The notes beneath the pieces were generated by a model. That model saw nothing but the letters and a program-made list of their open reading frames with translations, was not told where the DNA came from and did no database searches. From positions 74,464,188 through 74,528,187 of the forward strand of contig OZ035961.1 in assembly GCA_964034945.1 (NCBI GenBank): a stretch of DNA of 64,000 nucleotides, given 5' to 3'. The first letter of the stretch is position 1. Each line of letters begins with the position of its first letter. Positions 10,715 through 20,177 of the stretch are shown here, in pieces. Both the position numbers and the translations under genes were made by a program. Origin of the DNA: Chrysopilus asiliformis (Eukaryota; Arthropoda; Insecta; Diptera; Rhagionidae).

Positions 10715-11187
10715 CATAGATTAGAGAGTTACTATAGATGAGAAGAAAACGCATTTTCCCATATACTTACGTAGAGTAAATAGCTGCGCTAGTGGAATAT
10801 TTTCTGATGGCATCGGAATTCCTTTTCACTCCTTCACGTTCAATTGGAATGCACAATTGACTCATACGACACAAACACAAACATATCCGGGGCCAGCGCT
10901 TTGTTTACATTCGTCGATGGGAATCATTCGTAGGCGCACAGGTTTTCCATTTTACTATTATTTATGTTTTTATAGCACGCAAAATGTCCGCGAAAAACTA
11001 TGTGCAATGTATTGTTAGGGAATGCTCGGCGGACAGCAAAAAAAATCCCAAAAGAAAGTTTTTTACACCATTTCTCACACAAAAGCAATTCATGTCTTTA
11101 CGAAGCAAATGCAACAGATGCAAAGTACTCTTCTTCAGGAAAAAATTTCTTCCTCGTTTCTTATCTAGAGTAACTCTCTAATCTATG
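10715..11187 (+). mobile_element. P-superfamily-like element, 473 bp, internally deleted
   Basis: The termini CATAGATTAGAGAGTTAC and their inverse are exact over 18 bp, with weaker pairing beyond. The flanking 7-bp duplication is GCATCAC (10708-10714 and 11188-11194). The target lies within the right terminal repeat of hAT2, directly beside the foldback MITE, and the two targets overlap by four bases (GCAT). A short frame resembling the start of a THAP domain lies inside, as expected for a P-type transposase first exon. Confidence 0.72.
10984..11181 (+). pseudogene. THAP-like N-terminal fragment of a P-type transposase
   Basis: A 65-codon frame begins MSAKNYVQCIVREC, giving a C-x4-C pair near the N terminus, then KRKFFTPF. 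THAP DNA-binding domains of P-superfamily transposases start with C-x(2-4)-C and have an F..F/P segment shortly after; the later C-x2-H pair is not present. The frame runs into the element's terminal repeat, so the rest of the gene has been deleted. The identification depends on the P-like ends around it; alone it would be weak. Confidence 0.35.
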
Positions 11188-11554
11188 GCATCACTGCTCC
11201 CAAGTTAAGAACGAAAATGATTTCTATTTAAGTTTTCGCTCCTTGTTCAAACCGGTTTGTGGGTCTCGCATAAAAATGAATGAAAGCCTCGAGCGATGGC
11301 TTTTTGGTATGATGCACACACACATATAAGTATGTATGTTAATAGTGAGAGAACGATATTTCGCTCCCAGCATTAACGTTCTGTTCTCAAAGAACGTAAA
11401 AACAAAATGCAAATATAAAAATCCTAAGAGCAAGAACGTAAAAACATTAATTTCGTTCTCTAGAGAGTGATTTTTATTTTCTATTGATTTCAATGCCTCC
11501 TTGGGAGCAGAACGAAAGACTACAAATGGGAGCGTTTTGAACACTGATTTCAAG

Positions 11555-13908
11555 TAAAAACTCTTTGACAGAAAACTTGCATTATAATATTAGTGTTCGT
11601 AGCTGTTTTCGCAATTACAACGTCAGACTAGGTTCTGTCTGACAGGACAGTCTGCTTTCTAAAACATCTAATTTTTAATAAAGCGTTTTTATTTTATAAT
11701 CGTCATAAATATGAATTTTCGAGTTAAAAAACTGTATTATTTACGCTTAATTGAACTGTTAACTCTTCTTCTCAGGTAAATTTATAAAGATCAGCCATAA
11801 AACATAAAAATCTGTGTGGTTTAACTGAATTTATATTTAAAAATAAAACTCCTAACTTTGTATAAAAAATTATTTTACAATAACAAAAACTTAATTCATT
11901 CAGTATTTAAAAAAATGAAATAAAACAAAGTAATCACAAAAACCTCTTCAAGAGTTAGCACTATTAAAAAAAAAATTTGGTACACTCAGTCTTTTTCCCC
12001 TTAAGACTTTAGTTTTAATATTATGTTCCATCATAGTAAGAAAATATAGTTTAATTTTTAGCTTAAGTTATATTTAAAAAATATAACTAGTTTGTCACAA
12101 CCTTGTGTCTATTTGTACTTTTAATAATCATTTTAAAAGCCACTTTAAATACTCGATATGGATTTTTGGTAAAAAAAAATATATAAGCTTTCGATATCCT
12201 TTTTTTCTCATCAGAAATTTTTTTTCCATTCATAATTTTATAACATTGATCAAAAAATCTTTGCATACTGTTGCAGTCATACTAAATACTGTGAGTTTTC
12301 TTTTGTAATAGAAGCTCGACGAAAAGTCTTTTTGTAAAGTAAAAACACTTTGCAGATCAAAGTATACTACCAATGTTATGATTGAGATTGTTCCTGTCTT
12401 TATCACGTTCTATTTTTAAAAATGTATTTTGATTTTTATGTTCTTCTCATTTTCATCCAAATTATTGTCTCTTATTTTTACCTTGTATGTAACGCAACGA
12501 TCGCATTGATCTTTTCTGGGCTAATAAAATATTAATGAAAAAGAATAACATTGTGGGATACGTGTACGTACGGTAAAATAATTTTGTGAAAGTTTATTCA
12601 GTATTTTTGGACCAATTTTCGACGTATATCCTAAAATTTGAGAGTTACGGCACGATAACAGTAATTCAACTTTTTTTGGCGTATACGTCAAAAATGATAT
12701 TGACTTTTTCAGAATCTATAGCAGCTAGGAAAATTTCAACCGGGTAGATAGATTAATTTTTGCTAGTGTTGGAAAAGGTACAGCAGATTAATTTTTTGCT
12801 AGTGTTGGAAAAGGTACAGCAAGCTGTAAAAAAAACCGCATCTGAAACTTTCATCGAAAATGTAAACAAAAGTATTTAAGTTTGTCTAGGTATTATTTCT
12901 CAATGTATCATCTCTAATTTTAATGAAACATTTCCCGAGAAAAGGTCCAAAGGTGGAACTGGATTAACAAATATCGATTTTTAAAAGAACCAAAAAATTC
13001 AGAAATTTTTTTTTGTTAAAAATATGTATTTTTGATTTTACTACAACCGCGAAAGAGTGATATTTTTTCACTTTTTCCTTTTCTGCTTTTCTTATCACTT
13101 AAAATAATCACTAACTTACTTATAAAACTTAGCACTAAAAATTCAAATTACTAAAATCCTGTTTTATTCAACTTTTGTATAAACAAACCATTAACTGAGA
13201 CTGTCAAAAATTAGCAGATTGCTAAGCTCACTAAGTTAATTTTGGCTTTTTGCAAATATTTACCCAAATTTAATATTTGCAAAAAATGTTGCCGTGTATT
13301 TTGTTGTCGTTTACAAAACTTTAACAATTAATAGGTACTATTTTTCGACGATAACACCCATTTCAATAGCAAACGTTAATACCCCTAATGTTATAGCTGC
13401 TAACATGTTGATATTTTTTTATTTCTTGAAAAATGTGAAAAGGACTAAACTTAGTTTTACTATACTTCGGAAAGTTTACTATACCTCGGTGTGAACATCA
13501 ATTTAAAGGGATACTTGACTTTGATTCGGAAAAATTTTCGACCGCCGCTATGAATTCTGAAAATAGTTTTGAAAATATTATTCAGGGTATTCACAATCCT
13601 CTCTTAATTTTCGGTATTCAGTATTTTCGGTAATATTAAAAGACTGAAAATATTCTGCTGTGAACATCCCACAGCACAGATTTGAGAACAGCGCTTTTAT
13701 TTGATACGTGACCAAATCATGAACTGCGAATTTGATTGTAAAATATGTCACATACCTTTAAATCCATGTTTGATGTATTCTTTTGAATTTCTATTGTGGC
13801 AACGGCTATCAAACCAGCGAGAAAATTTGACAACTAAAAACATTACTAGCGCCACTCGCGGTTGATTTTTGATACCGAATAACCGGGCCGGAAAACACGA
13901 CTCAAGGC
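11555..13908. other. unassigned AT-rich stretch with a 35-bp tandem duplication
   Basis: No gene is recognised. A 35/36-bp unit ending GGAAAAGGTACAGC is present twice in tandem at 12750-12784 and 12785-12820. The rest is A/T-rich without paired termini that I could match. Confidence 0.5.
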
Positions 13909-14172
13909 ATGTATACAATTACCGAATCCGGTAATTCATTTTTACATGAACCAACTTACCGTCTCGGTAAAAATCTGTTAAATTTGACTGAATTACCGAG
14001 CGGTAAATTTACCCGCAATTTAAAAGACGACTGCGAATACCCTGATTGTAAATATGACGAATTTCATTCCAAATGTTGTGAGTTTTGCCGGGGATATGAT
14101 TTTAATAGATTAAAATACGCGCAGAAGGATTTTTGTAATTGTTTTTCGATAGTTCAAACCGTAATCCCCTAG
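13909..14172 (+). CDS. unrecognised small cysteine-rich frame
   Basis: An 87-codon frame starts at an ATG and ends TAG. It is richer in G+C than its surroundings. Its second half carries eight cysteines (DDCEYPDCKYDEF, KCCEFCRGYDF, DFCNCFS). An AATAAA lies about 35 bp after the stop (14207-14212). There is no signal peptide or membrane segment. I do not recognise the family. It could be a terminal exon of a host gene, a degenerate transposon exon or chance; no clear 3' splice site is seen directly upstream. Confidence 0.25.
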   Translation: MYTITESGNSFLHEPTYRLGKNLLNLTELPSGKFTRNLKDDCEYPDCKYDEFHSKCCEFCRGYDFNRLKYAQKDFCNCFSIVQTVIP

Positions 14173-14212
14173 TTTGGTAGAATCAATTTCTTAATTTGAG
14201 AAAACCAAATAA

Positions 14213-15984
14213 AATTCTCGTAAAATCGAGAAAATATTTTATTTTCAAATTAAAACTAAAAAGGGCTTCTATTCGACTGGGACCAACATTAAGGAAATAT
14301 GTAGAGGAGTAAACAATGGTAACACAAAAAGGATCTTCGACTTTTGGAACCTCAAAAAAGAAATAACTGATACCTGATTTTTAAACTTATTTAAAGCTCA
14401 AGAATTGGACGATTCATGAAAGTGTAACTAGCACCGTTAAAACCAGTCATTGATAAAAAAAATCGACTGCGGCGCATTCTTATTATTTTTCATTACATAG
14501 GGGCCACGCATTTTTAAAGCCATGTACTGTGATTTGGGATGATAATTTAAATTGATATTTTTCATAAGAGAATAAACTAAATTAATATCGAACATTTTTG
14601 CATGTCCATTTTAAATCTTGGAAATTTTAGTTTAACCAGGGAACAATTATTCTCTGGTCTTACTCAAAAATTGAGTATTTGCCAAAACATATTTTTCAAA
14701 AATTGAAAAAAAAACTGTATTTAGTTAAAGATCAAACTAGTGGATGCAGTATTAGTTTAACTGTGGCAAATGTTTGCACCAATATTGGTTTACGCCACAA
14801 TTTTTTGTATGTACTACATATACATAGTACACTGGAAGGCAGGAGGTTAAAGTTAAATAGTAAAAAATTATGATTAAGATTGTTGTATTCAATTTTTGTT
14901 GCAATAAAGAGTTTGAATTTGAAAATCAATTTGGGTGATTGTAAAGGATCGTTTGCATCTGAAATTTTATTCAGTCGCTTATACTACGACACAAAAAGAC
15001 GCTCGAACTCGATTTTTTTCATACAAAACCGCCAGAATAAATTAAAATTTTGACGACTTTTGCTAAAAAAAAATTTATACTGCGACAGATGAACACAATT
15101 CGCGGCATAAAATTCTCAAAGAAATTCAAGAAAAAATCGCAAGTGTAAACAAGGCCTAACTTTACGCAATTGCGACACAGGTGGTAGTTGATAGTCACCA
15201 TTACTTGTCACCATGCGATATTCCAACCCAGATATTTTTCTCTGAATTTTGGTCAAAAATAAATGGAAAGTATCGTAAAATTGTTGCACAATTCTTTTAA
15301 TCGGTTTTAGATTTGAATATGAAAAGTTTTAATGCTAAATTTAAAACCCATTATGATGCCGAAAATAGATATCTCCACATCTGAAAAGGCAATATGTTGA
15401 TAAGATTGTTTGTGCTTAGCAGATGGCTGTCATGATTAATTAATTTTTAATTATGATATCCGATTCTCTAATTTGTCGATATGGCCATACTATAAATTAA
15501 TTTTTTTGGCTTGATTGAGGGCACGCCTCATTTTTATGAAATTTCATTAGATGTTGATGATGGTCGTTATGGCGACGATGATGATCACTTTTTTAGATAA
15601 AATCATTTGTTGAGTTTATTTTCGATTGAAATCGTTGCTAAAATCAAGAAAACGAAATTTCGATTTAGTTTTCGTTAGTGATCTTTTATATTTTCCCAAA
15701 TTACTAAAGCATTTTGTGGTGACAACTGCTATAAACTTCAATCATTGAACGAGCCCGTCAAGGAGTTGCTTAAATTATCTTCAAAATCCAGCTGCTAATG
15801 GCGAAAATACCCATGAGCTCCACAGTCAAACGCAATTAAAGAAATTTTGTTAAATTTAGGAATGTGATGATAATTGCTTCATCTATTTATTAGTGCTATA
15901 TCGTTTATGATTTTGCGGGCAATTACGCAAAAAAATGTTTTATTGGAAAGTTATACCCGCATGTGAAAGGCTTTAAAAACTATT
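14213..15984. other. unassigned AT-rich stretch
   Basis: Nothing recognisable. Frames at 14679-14929 lie on both strands and have no protein-like features. Confidence 0.5.
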
Positions 15985-15985
15985 G

Positions 15986-16204
15986 GGCCCTATGCATAAA
16001 ATGAGCATATGCTTATACTTCACTTTTTTGCAGAAAACTTTCAAGTTTGTATGAAAAGAGTGCGCAAACACATTTGCTTGAGGTTTGACAATAAACAAAT
16101 GCTTCCGAAGTACAATATTTGCTCACTGTTGTTCACAAAAACCAATTTTCCAGCACAAAAACAATTGGAGTATAAGCATATGCTAATTTTTCATGCATAC
16201 GGCC
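15986..16204. mobile_element. MITE-like foldback, about 219 bp
   Basis: The left end reads GGCCCTATGCATAAAATGAG then CATATGCTTATAC; the inverted right end reads GGCCGTATGCATGAAAAATT then AGCATATGCTTATAC. Together they form about 33 bp of imperfect terminal inverted repeat. No clear target duplication is found (the flanks are TATTG and AATTG). No coding capacity. Confidence 0.6.
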
Positions 16205-16566
16205 AATTGTTGGTTTTAGAAAACGTGAGTAGAATCTGCATTTGAATTTTTCAGATTAAATTAAGCCGAAATGATTTAGGTACATGAATTTAGGTCGAAA
16301 AATCAAAATATGGAAAAGTTTCAAGTCTAGTAATTTTCCCCTTTTTTGAGAATTTGTTCAATTGTATTTATATACTTAATACCTCAATATTTGGTGCCTC
16401 GGAATACGGCATTAAATGTAGTTTTGAATTGTTCCTGTTTCAATATACGTCGCTTCGGAGGAAAACTCGGTCGGATTCTAGATTTTAGTACTGCAATTAA
16501 TTTTTTTTATAATTCCTGTCAGAGCTTAGGGGAAGACATTTAATGCCGAAGCACAGCTCACGATGG
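16205..16566. other. unassigned stretch with short inverted repeat
   Basis: CGGCATTAAATG near 16407 pairs with CATTTAATGCCG near 16538. No gene is seen. Confidence 0.4.
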
Positions 16567-18255
16567 TTACGGCGTACTATGGGGTCAAAGTGCCATTCGG
16601 CGGCCAAAAATACATAACTTTTGAACGGATCAATATTTTTGAATGATGTTTTTTTATTGACTAGATAAAGATCCAAGCATTATTTCCTGACAATCTGATC
16701 ACCCCCTCCTCTCCCCTCCCCCACCCATCTGCATTTGAAATCAAAAATTACCAAAATCTCGAGAACGGTTGGTCGTACAGAAAAAATCAATGACGAAAAT
16801 ATTTAGAATGCCATTTTACATATATCGTCAGTACATGAAAATCGAATAGGAGCAACTTTAATACCCTATATGATGAAATAATCAAAACGTTAATATTTGT
16901 TGTTGTAATATTTTTATGGTTTTGTTTTAAAGTAGTTTTTTTTAAATGTTATAAGAAATACAGCATTTTTAAAGACAACTTTTTTTTTAATACGATTATT
17001 TTAATACAATTTGATACAAATACACATGACTAAAATTACATTAAGTTGAGGAAAAATTACATTCTAATAGTGTCTTGATCTACGTCGAATTTTAACAATT
17101 GTAGGATTTCTTGATCTTCCTCGCCATCCAATTCATCTTTTGCATTTTTCCATTTAGCTAAAAATGGATCAGAGAAGCTAAAAATTGATCTGACGATAGA
17201 AGTAATATATTCATCAAATCTTCATTTTGGTTGATTCTATCGTTTTTTCTAGTGTTGGTTAGTCTAATGTCTGTAGTCTTTATTTTTCGATTCCTGAGCT
17301 TCTTCTGAAAGCTCCCCAAGTGGTAAAATGCTTTTTTCAATTATCCTCTTGTCATGGAAAAGCACTTTATGCATTGTTGCAGACATATTTCTCCAATTGT
17401 AATGTCTATTATACAAATCAGCTGTGGACTTGGCATATGATTCGAATTTATCTGGATTTACTACCTGCTTGCTTAAAAGCACCGATAATACAACTTTCAA
17501 TCGTCGAATTAATGTAAATTTCTTAATATTATGTGGTAACATATATACATATGTATATCTAAGAAATTGATTTTTACTGCCCTAATTGTTCATATAAGAT
17601 TATCAGTTTTAGACGGTTTTACTGTCAAGAAGGGTGATATTTAATGGTTTCACTGTATGCTGGTATGTAAAATATTCCGCTTTAATGTATATTAAAAATA
17701 ATTAAAACAATTTCCATATAAGACGAAAAATCTTTGTTCTTTGTTATGACTAAATAAAACATTTTTTTAAATAATATGTAAGAAATCAGACTTTTGTTTA
17801 CGGTGACCAGAGTTGCTGGTAGTAGCAGATGAAATATGGATATTTTGAAAGGTATTGACCTTGGCTATCATGTCCAACTGACGCCTGACCGGTTCAAGCC
17901 GGTACATTTTTTGCAGGGTCATATATATACAAAATTTCGCGAAAAAAATAGTATTTTTAGAATGCCTGAAATTCTGGGATAACAATTTCAAGAAAAAAAT
18001 GTAGTACTACAAATTTTTAATTTTTATCATAATTGCCTAAATATGTCCTCAGGTTGATGATAAAATCGATTTGATAAAAAATTCGTCGAAAATTCGAAAA
18101 TTGAAAAAAACAGAATTTTTACCAACTTTGACCCCATGGCGTTCGGAAATTACTTGCCACAACGCAATGACATAACCGAAATCCTTCAAAGGCAAAACTC
18201 AAAATTTGTATTTTTGGCCGCCGAATAGCACTTTGGCCCCAATACGCGGCGTTAC
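16567..18255 (-). mobile_element. DNA transposon of uncertain superfamily, 1.7 kb
   Basis: Inverted termini share TTCGGCGGCCAAAAATAC exactly, preceded by GGGG(T/C)CAAAGTGC(C/T)A in both, with weaker similarity outward to GTTAC/GTAAC. No clear target duplication could be set. A third, inverted copy of the terminal phrase (TTTGACCCCATGGCG) lies near 18126. The interior carries a frameshifted coding remnant on the minus strand (17057-17542). A C-rich run at 16702-16726 is subterminal. Confidence 0.6.
17057..17542 (-). pseudogene. arthropod transposon-associated protein, frameshifted
   Basis: The minus strand encodes FESYAKSTADLYNRHYNWRN, then MHKVLFHDKRIIEKSILPLG, ELSEEAQESKNKDYR. After a frameshift near 17270 it continues as NTRKNDRINQNEDLMNILL and LSSDQFLASLI, and after another near 17160 it ends with an acidic tail KDELDGEEDQEI and a stop. 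This order resembles a C-terminal region I recall in many uncharacterised insect and aphid proteins of repetitive origin (pattern W-x2-M-x2-x-VHKxLxHG, LPxGxLSEEAQExRNKD, TRKxSRxNTNEDLxHxLLxxSDPxxSSL). I cannot name the superfamily. Two frameshifts and no N-terminal part make it dead. The surrounding inverted repeats support transposon origin. Confidence 0.6.
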
Positions 18256-19231
18256 GTTTTTTTGCAATTGCTCGTAAATTGTGTAGATGCGTTTTACATG
18301 AATCTTATTGTTTACAACAGTATTATGTTTTTACATGAATCAAATAAAAGATATTTCTAAATAATTATTTTCAATGCTTTTGTATACCTATCTATACATG
18401 TCTCTATAGATAAACCTCCAAATAATGAAATTATTCCGGAAAACATTTTGTTATAAAGATTTTTGGCTTTCGTTAAGAGAGAAACAGGCTTTTACTAAAA
18501 AAAATAATAATTTTTGGGGCGTTGTGTATCAGAAATAAAAGCGAAATAAATATTTATTTTATTTATATATCCTTGACTTTGAGATAGTCTTACGGATTTA
18601 TTAACGTCAGAATCGAATTCGGTGACTCCAAAAATCTTTAGATGATTTTTTTTTTCGGAAAACATTACGAAAAAGATATTCTTACAGAACACTGTGCGAA
18701 GTAGTGAAAATATTATATTGTCACTGGAGTTTCGTATGTGTGCGAAACTTCGAGTCGATCAGGTGAATGGAAGTGGGTCAAAATTAAATTACTAGATTTG
18801 ACCCATATAAACAAACATACAAATAAGGGAAACTAAATGCAAACTTGTGAAAATAACGTATCATACATTTAAACAGGAATTTATAGTTTTCAAAACACCA
18901 CGAAAAATCAAACTTTAACCAAAATCTTTTCTTTTCTTTTAAAAATCAAGATCAAATAATTGATATGAATTGTTTTAGTGTTTAATCGTTTTTTGAGTTT
19001 GTTTTGGATGTTTTTAGTAAATTTTTATTGATTTGTCCAAATATGAAATTTCGCTAAATCACAATTTCATTATATGGAGGTTCCACTGTACTTTTAAAAT
19101 ACATTGAAATCTCTACACCGTATACCGACATCAAATCTTATCGTATTGAGAGGTTTGCGTTACAGAGAGGAAAGAACATTTTTATGGTTTCAATAATAAA
19201 TAAAAAAAACATTTTTTTTGTTTTATTCATT
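18256..19231. other. unassigned stretch with fragments of dispersed repeats
   Basis: About 18530-18660 resembles 26660-26740 and 53290-53460 in short phrases (GAAATAAAAGC, CGTCAGAATCGAA), so part is a dispersed repeat. TATGGAGGTTCCACTGTA at 19073-19090 looks like a lone pogo-type end; no partner was found. Confidence 0.4.
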
Positions 19232-19617
19232 TACTAGCTTGCATACCCGTCGGTGCCGGGTTAAGTTTTTTGTCTAAGTTTTAGAATACGAAGAAAACCG
19301 GAAAGAACTTAACAACTTTTTAATGTTTTTAAGTTCTTTCCGGTTTTCTATGTTGGTGCTGGACCCCCGACGAACATCTATGCGAAATTTCAGGCCAATC
19401 GGTTCAGTAGTTTCCCCGCGAAAGAGTAACATAGCGCTAAGTTTCGAAATCACTTTACCCCCTTCCCTTACTCCCCCCACCCCTCGCGCTACTTTTCCGT
19501 ATGCCTATGTTGGAATCAGAACTACCACAGACACTCATGCCAAATTTCAAGTCAATCGGTTCAGCCGTTTTTGCGTGAAAGAGGAACAGACAGACATACA
19601 GACAGACACAGCAACTA
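19232..19617 (+). repeat. retroposon-like interspersed repeat with hairpin
   Basis: It starts near ACTAGCTTGCATACCCGTCG and includes phrases such as AATTTCAGGCCAATCGGTTC, AATTTCAAGTCAATCGGTTC and a GACAGACATACAGACAGACA tail. This looks like the 'CCCGG...CAAATTTCAgGccAATCGgTTcAG...GACAGACAGAC' type of repeat widespread in arthropods. A 20-bp perfect hairpin, AGAAAACCGGAAAGAACTTA and its inverse, lies at about 19282-19349. The class (SINE, RTE tail or Helitron-like) is uncertain. A related, longer tandem version is at 44611-45500. Confidence 0.5.
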
Positions 19618-19622
19618 ATTTT

Positions 19623-20177
19623 TATACCCGTATGGTGAAACCAAAGGGTATATTAGATCTGCCTTACCGTTTGTAACGCCAAGATCCCGTCATCACACAA
19701 AAAAATGAATTACACCAGTGTGTTTAGAATGATAAAAAAATTGAATTTTGCATGTCCGTCCGTCCGTCCGTCCGTCCGGCCGTCCGTCTGTCTGTCTGTG
19801 ACGCGGATTGCGGGCGCACGGATTGAGCTAGAGACTTGAAATTTTGCGCAGATCAGTTTTTCGTAAAATACGAGGCTAAGTTCGTTAATGGGCAAAAACG
19901 GATCATTAGGGGGGGGTACCCCCATACAAACGAAAATGTTTTTTGTGAATATCTCAAAAACGGTGCATCTTATCAAAAAAGTCCAAGAACAAAAGTTATT
20001 TAGGATATGATTCTACATAAAACTCCCATACATCAAAATCCGATTTGAATAAATTTTAAAAAATCTTGTTGGAAAGTTTGACTTTAAAGTGGAATTTTGG
20101 TACGAATTTTGATACGCATATCACCATACGGGTTTTCAATAATTGCCAGATTGGCAATTATAGCTTTTGTTATGTTT
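19623..20177 (+). mobile_element. DINE-1-like family A, full-length copy
   Basis: Nearly complete at 555 bp. The 5' end TATACCCGTATGGTGAAACC and nearby GGGTATA form a hairpin. The core has CATCACAC, ACACCAGTGTGTTTAGAATG, a (GTCC)n(GTCT)n microsatellite, then GCGGATTGCGGGC and GAGCTAGAGACTTGAAATTT. Near the 3' end TCACCATACGGG inverts the 5' CCCGTATGGTGA. The 3' terminus has the hairpin AATTGCCAGATTGGCAATT (20141-20159) followed by ATAGCTTTTGTTATG. The plan (TATACCC...GGGTATA hairpin, GTCY microsatellite, AGCTAGA block, 3' hairpin, no TSD) is that of Drosophila DINE-1/INE-1, the Helentron-associated elements mobilised in trans by Rep/helicase proteins. It has no coding capacity. Confidence 0.8.

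Larger units (their letters stand above)
8656..11196. mobile_element. hAT element 2, inserted in hAT1
   Basis: The termini CAGTGATGCTAT and ATAGCATCACTG are exact 12-bp inverses. They are flanked by identical 8-bp duplications CTCCCAAG at 8648-8655 and 11197-11204, which are hAT1 sequence. The interior is rich in AATTCCCC and TTTTCCCC motifs near both ends. The right terminal repeat is split by two later P-type insertions. No transposase frame is visible. Its own length without insertions is about 1.2 kb. Confidence 0.88.
8439..11546. mobile_element. hAT element 1 (MITE), outermost of a nest
   Basis: The left end is CAGTGTTCAAAAC and the right end GTTTTGAACACTG, an exact 13-bp inverse. Both are bordered by the identical 8-bp duplication ATTTCAAG (8431-8438 and 11547-11554), the hAT hallmark. 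Without its insertions, hAT1 is only about 560 bp (8439-8655 plus 11197-11546). It contains repeated GTTCTCAAGAACG-type motifs and no transposase. Everything between 8656 and 11196 is a second hAT element with its own insertions. Confidence 0.9.

Noticed and set aside
10380..10754. Two overlapping opposite-strand frames with the same peptide
   Set aside because: They come from the two arms of the palindromic P-type MITE.
17630..19090. Lone pogo-type ends (TTTCACTGTA at 17647, TTCCACTGTA at 19090)
   Set aside because: No inverted partner was found for either; each is short enough to be chance. The same holds for 59235.
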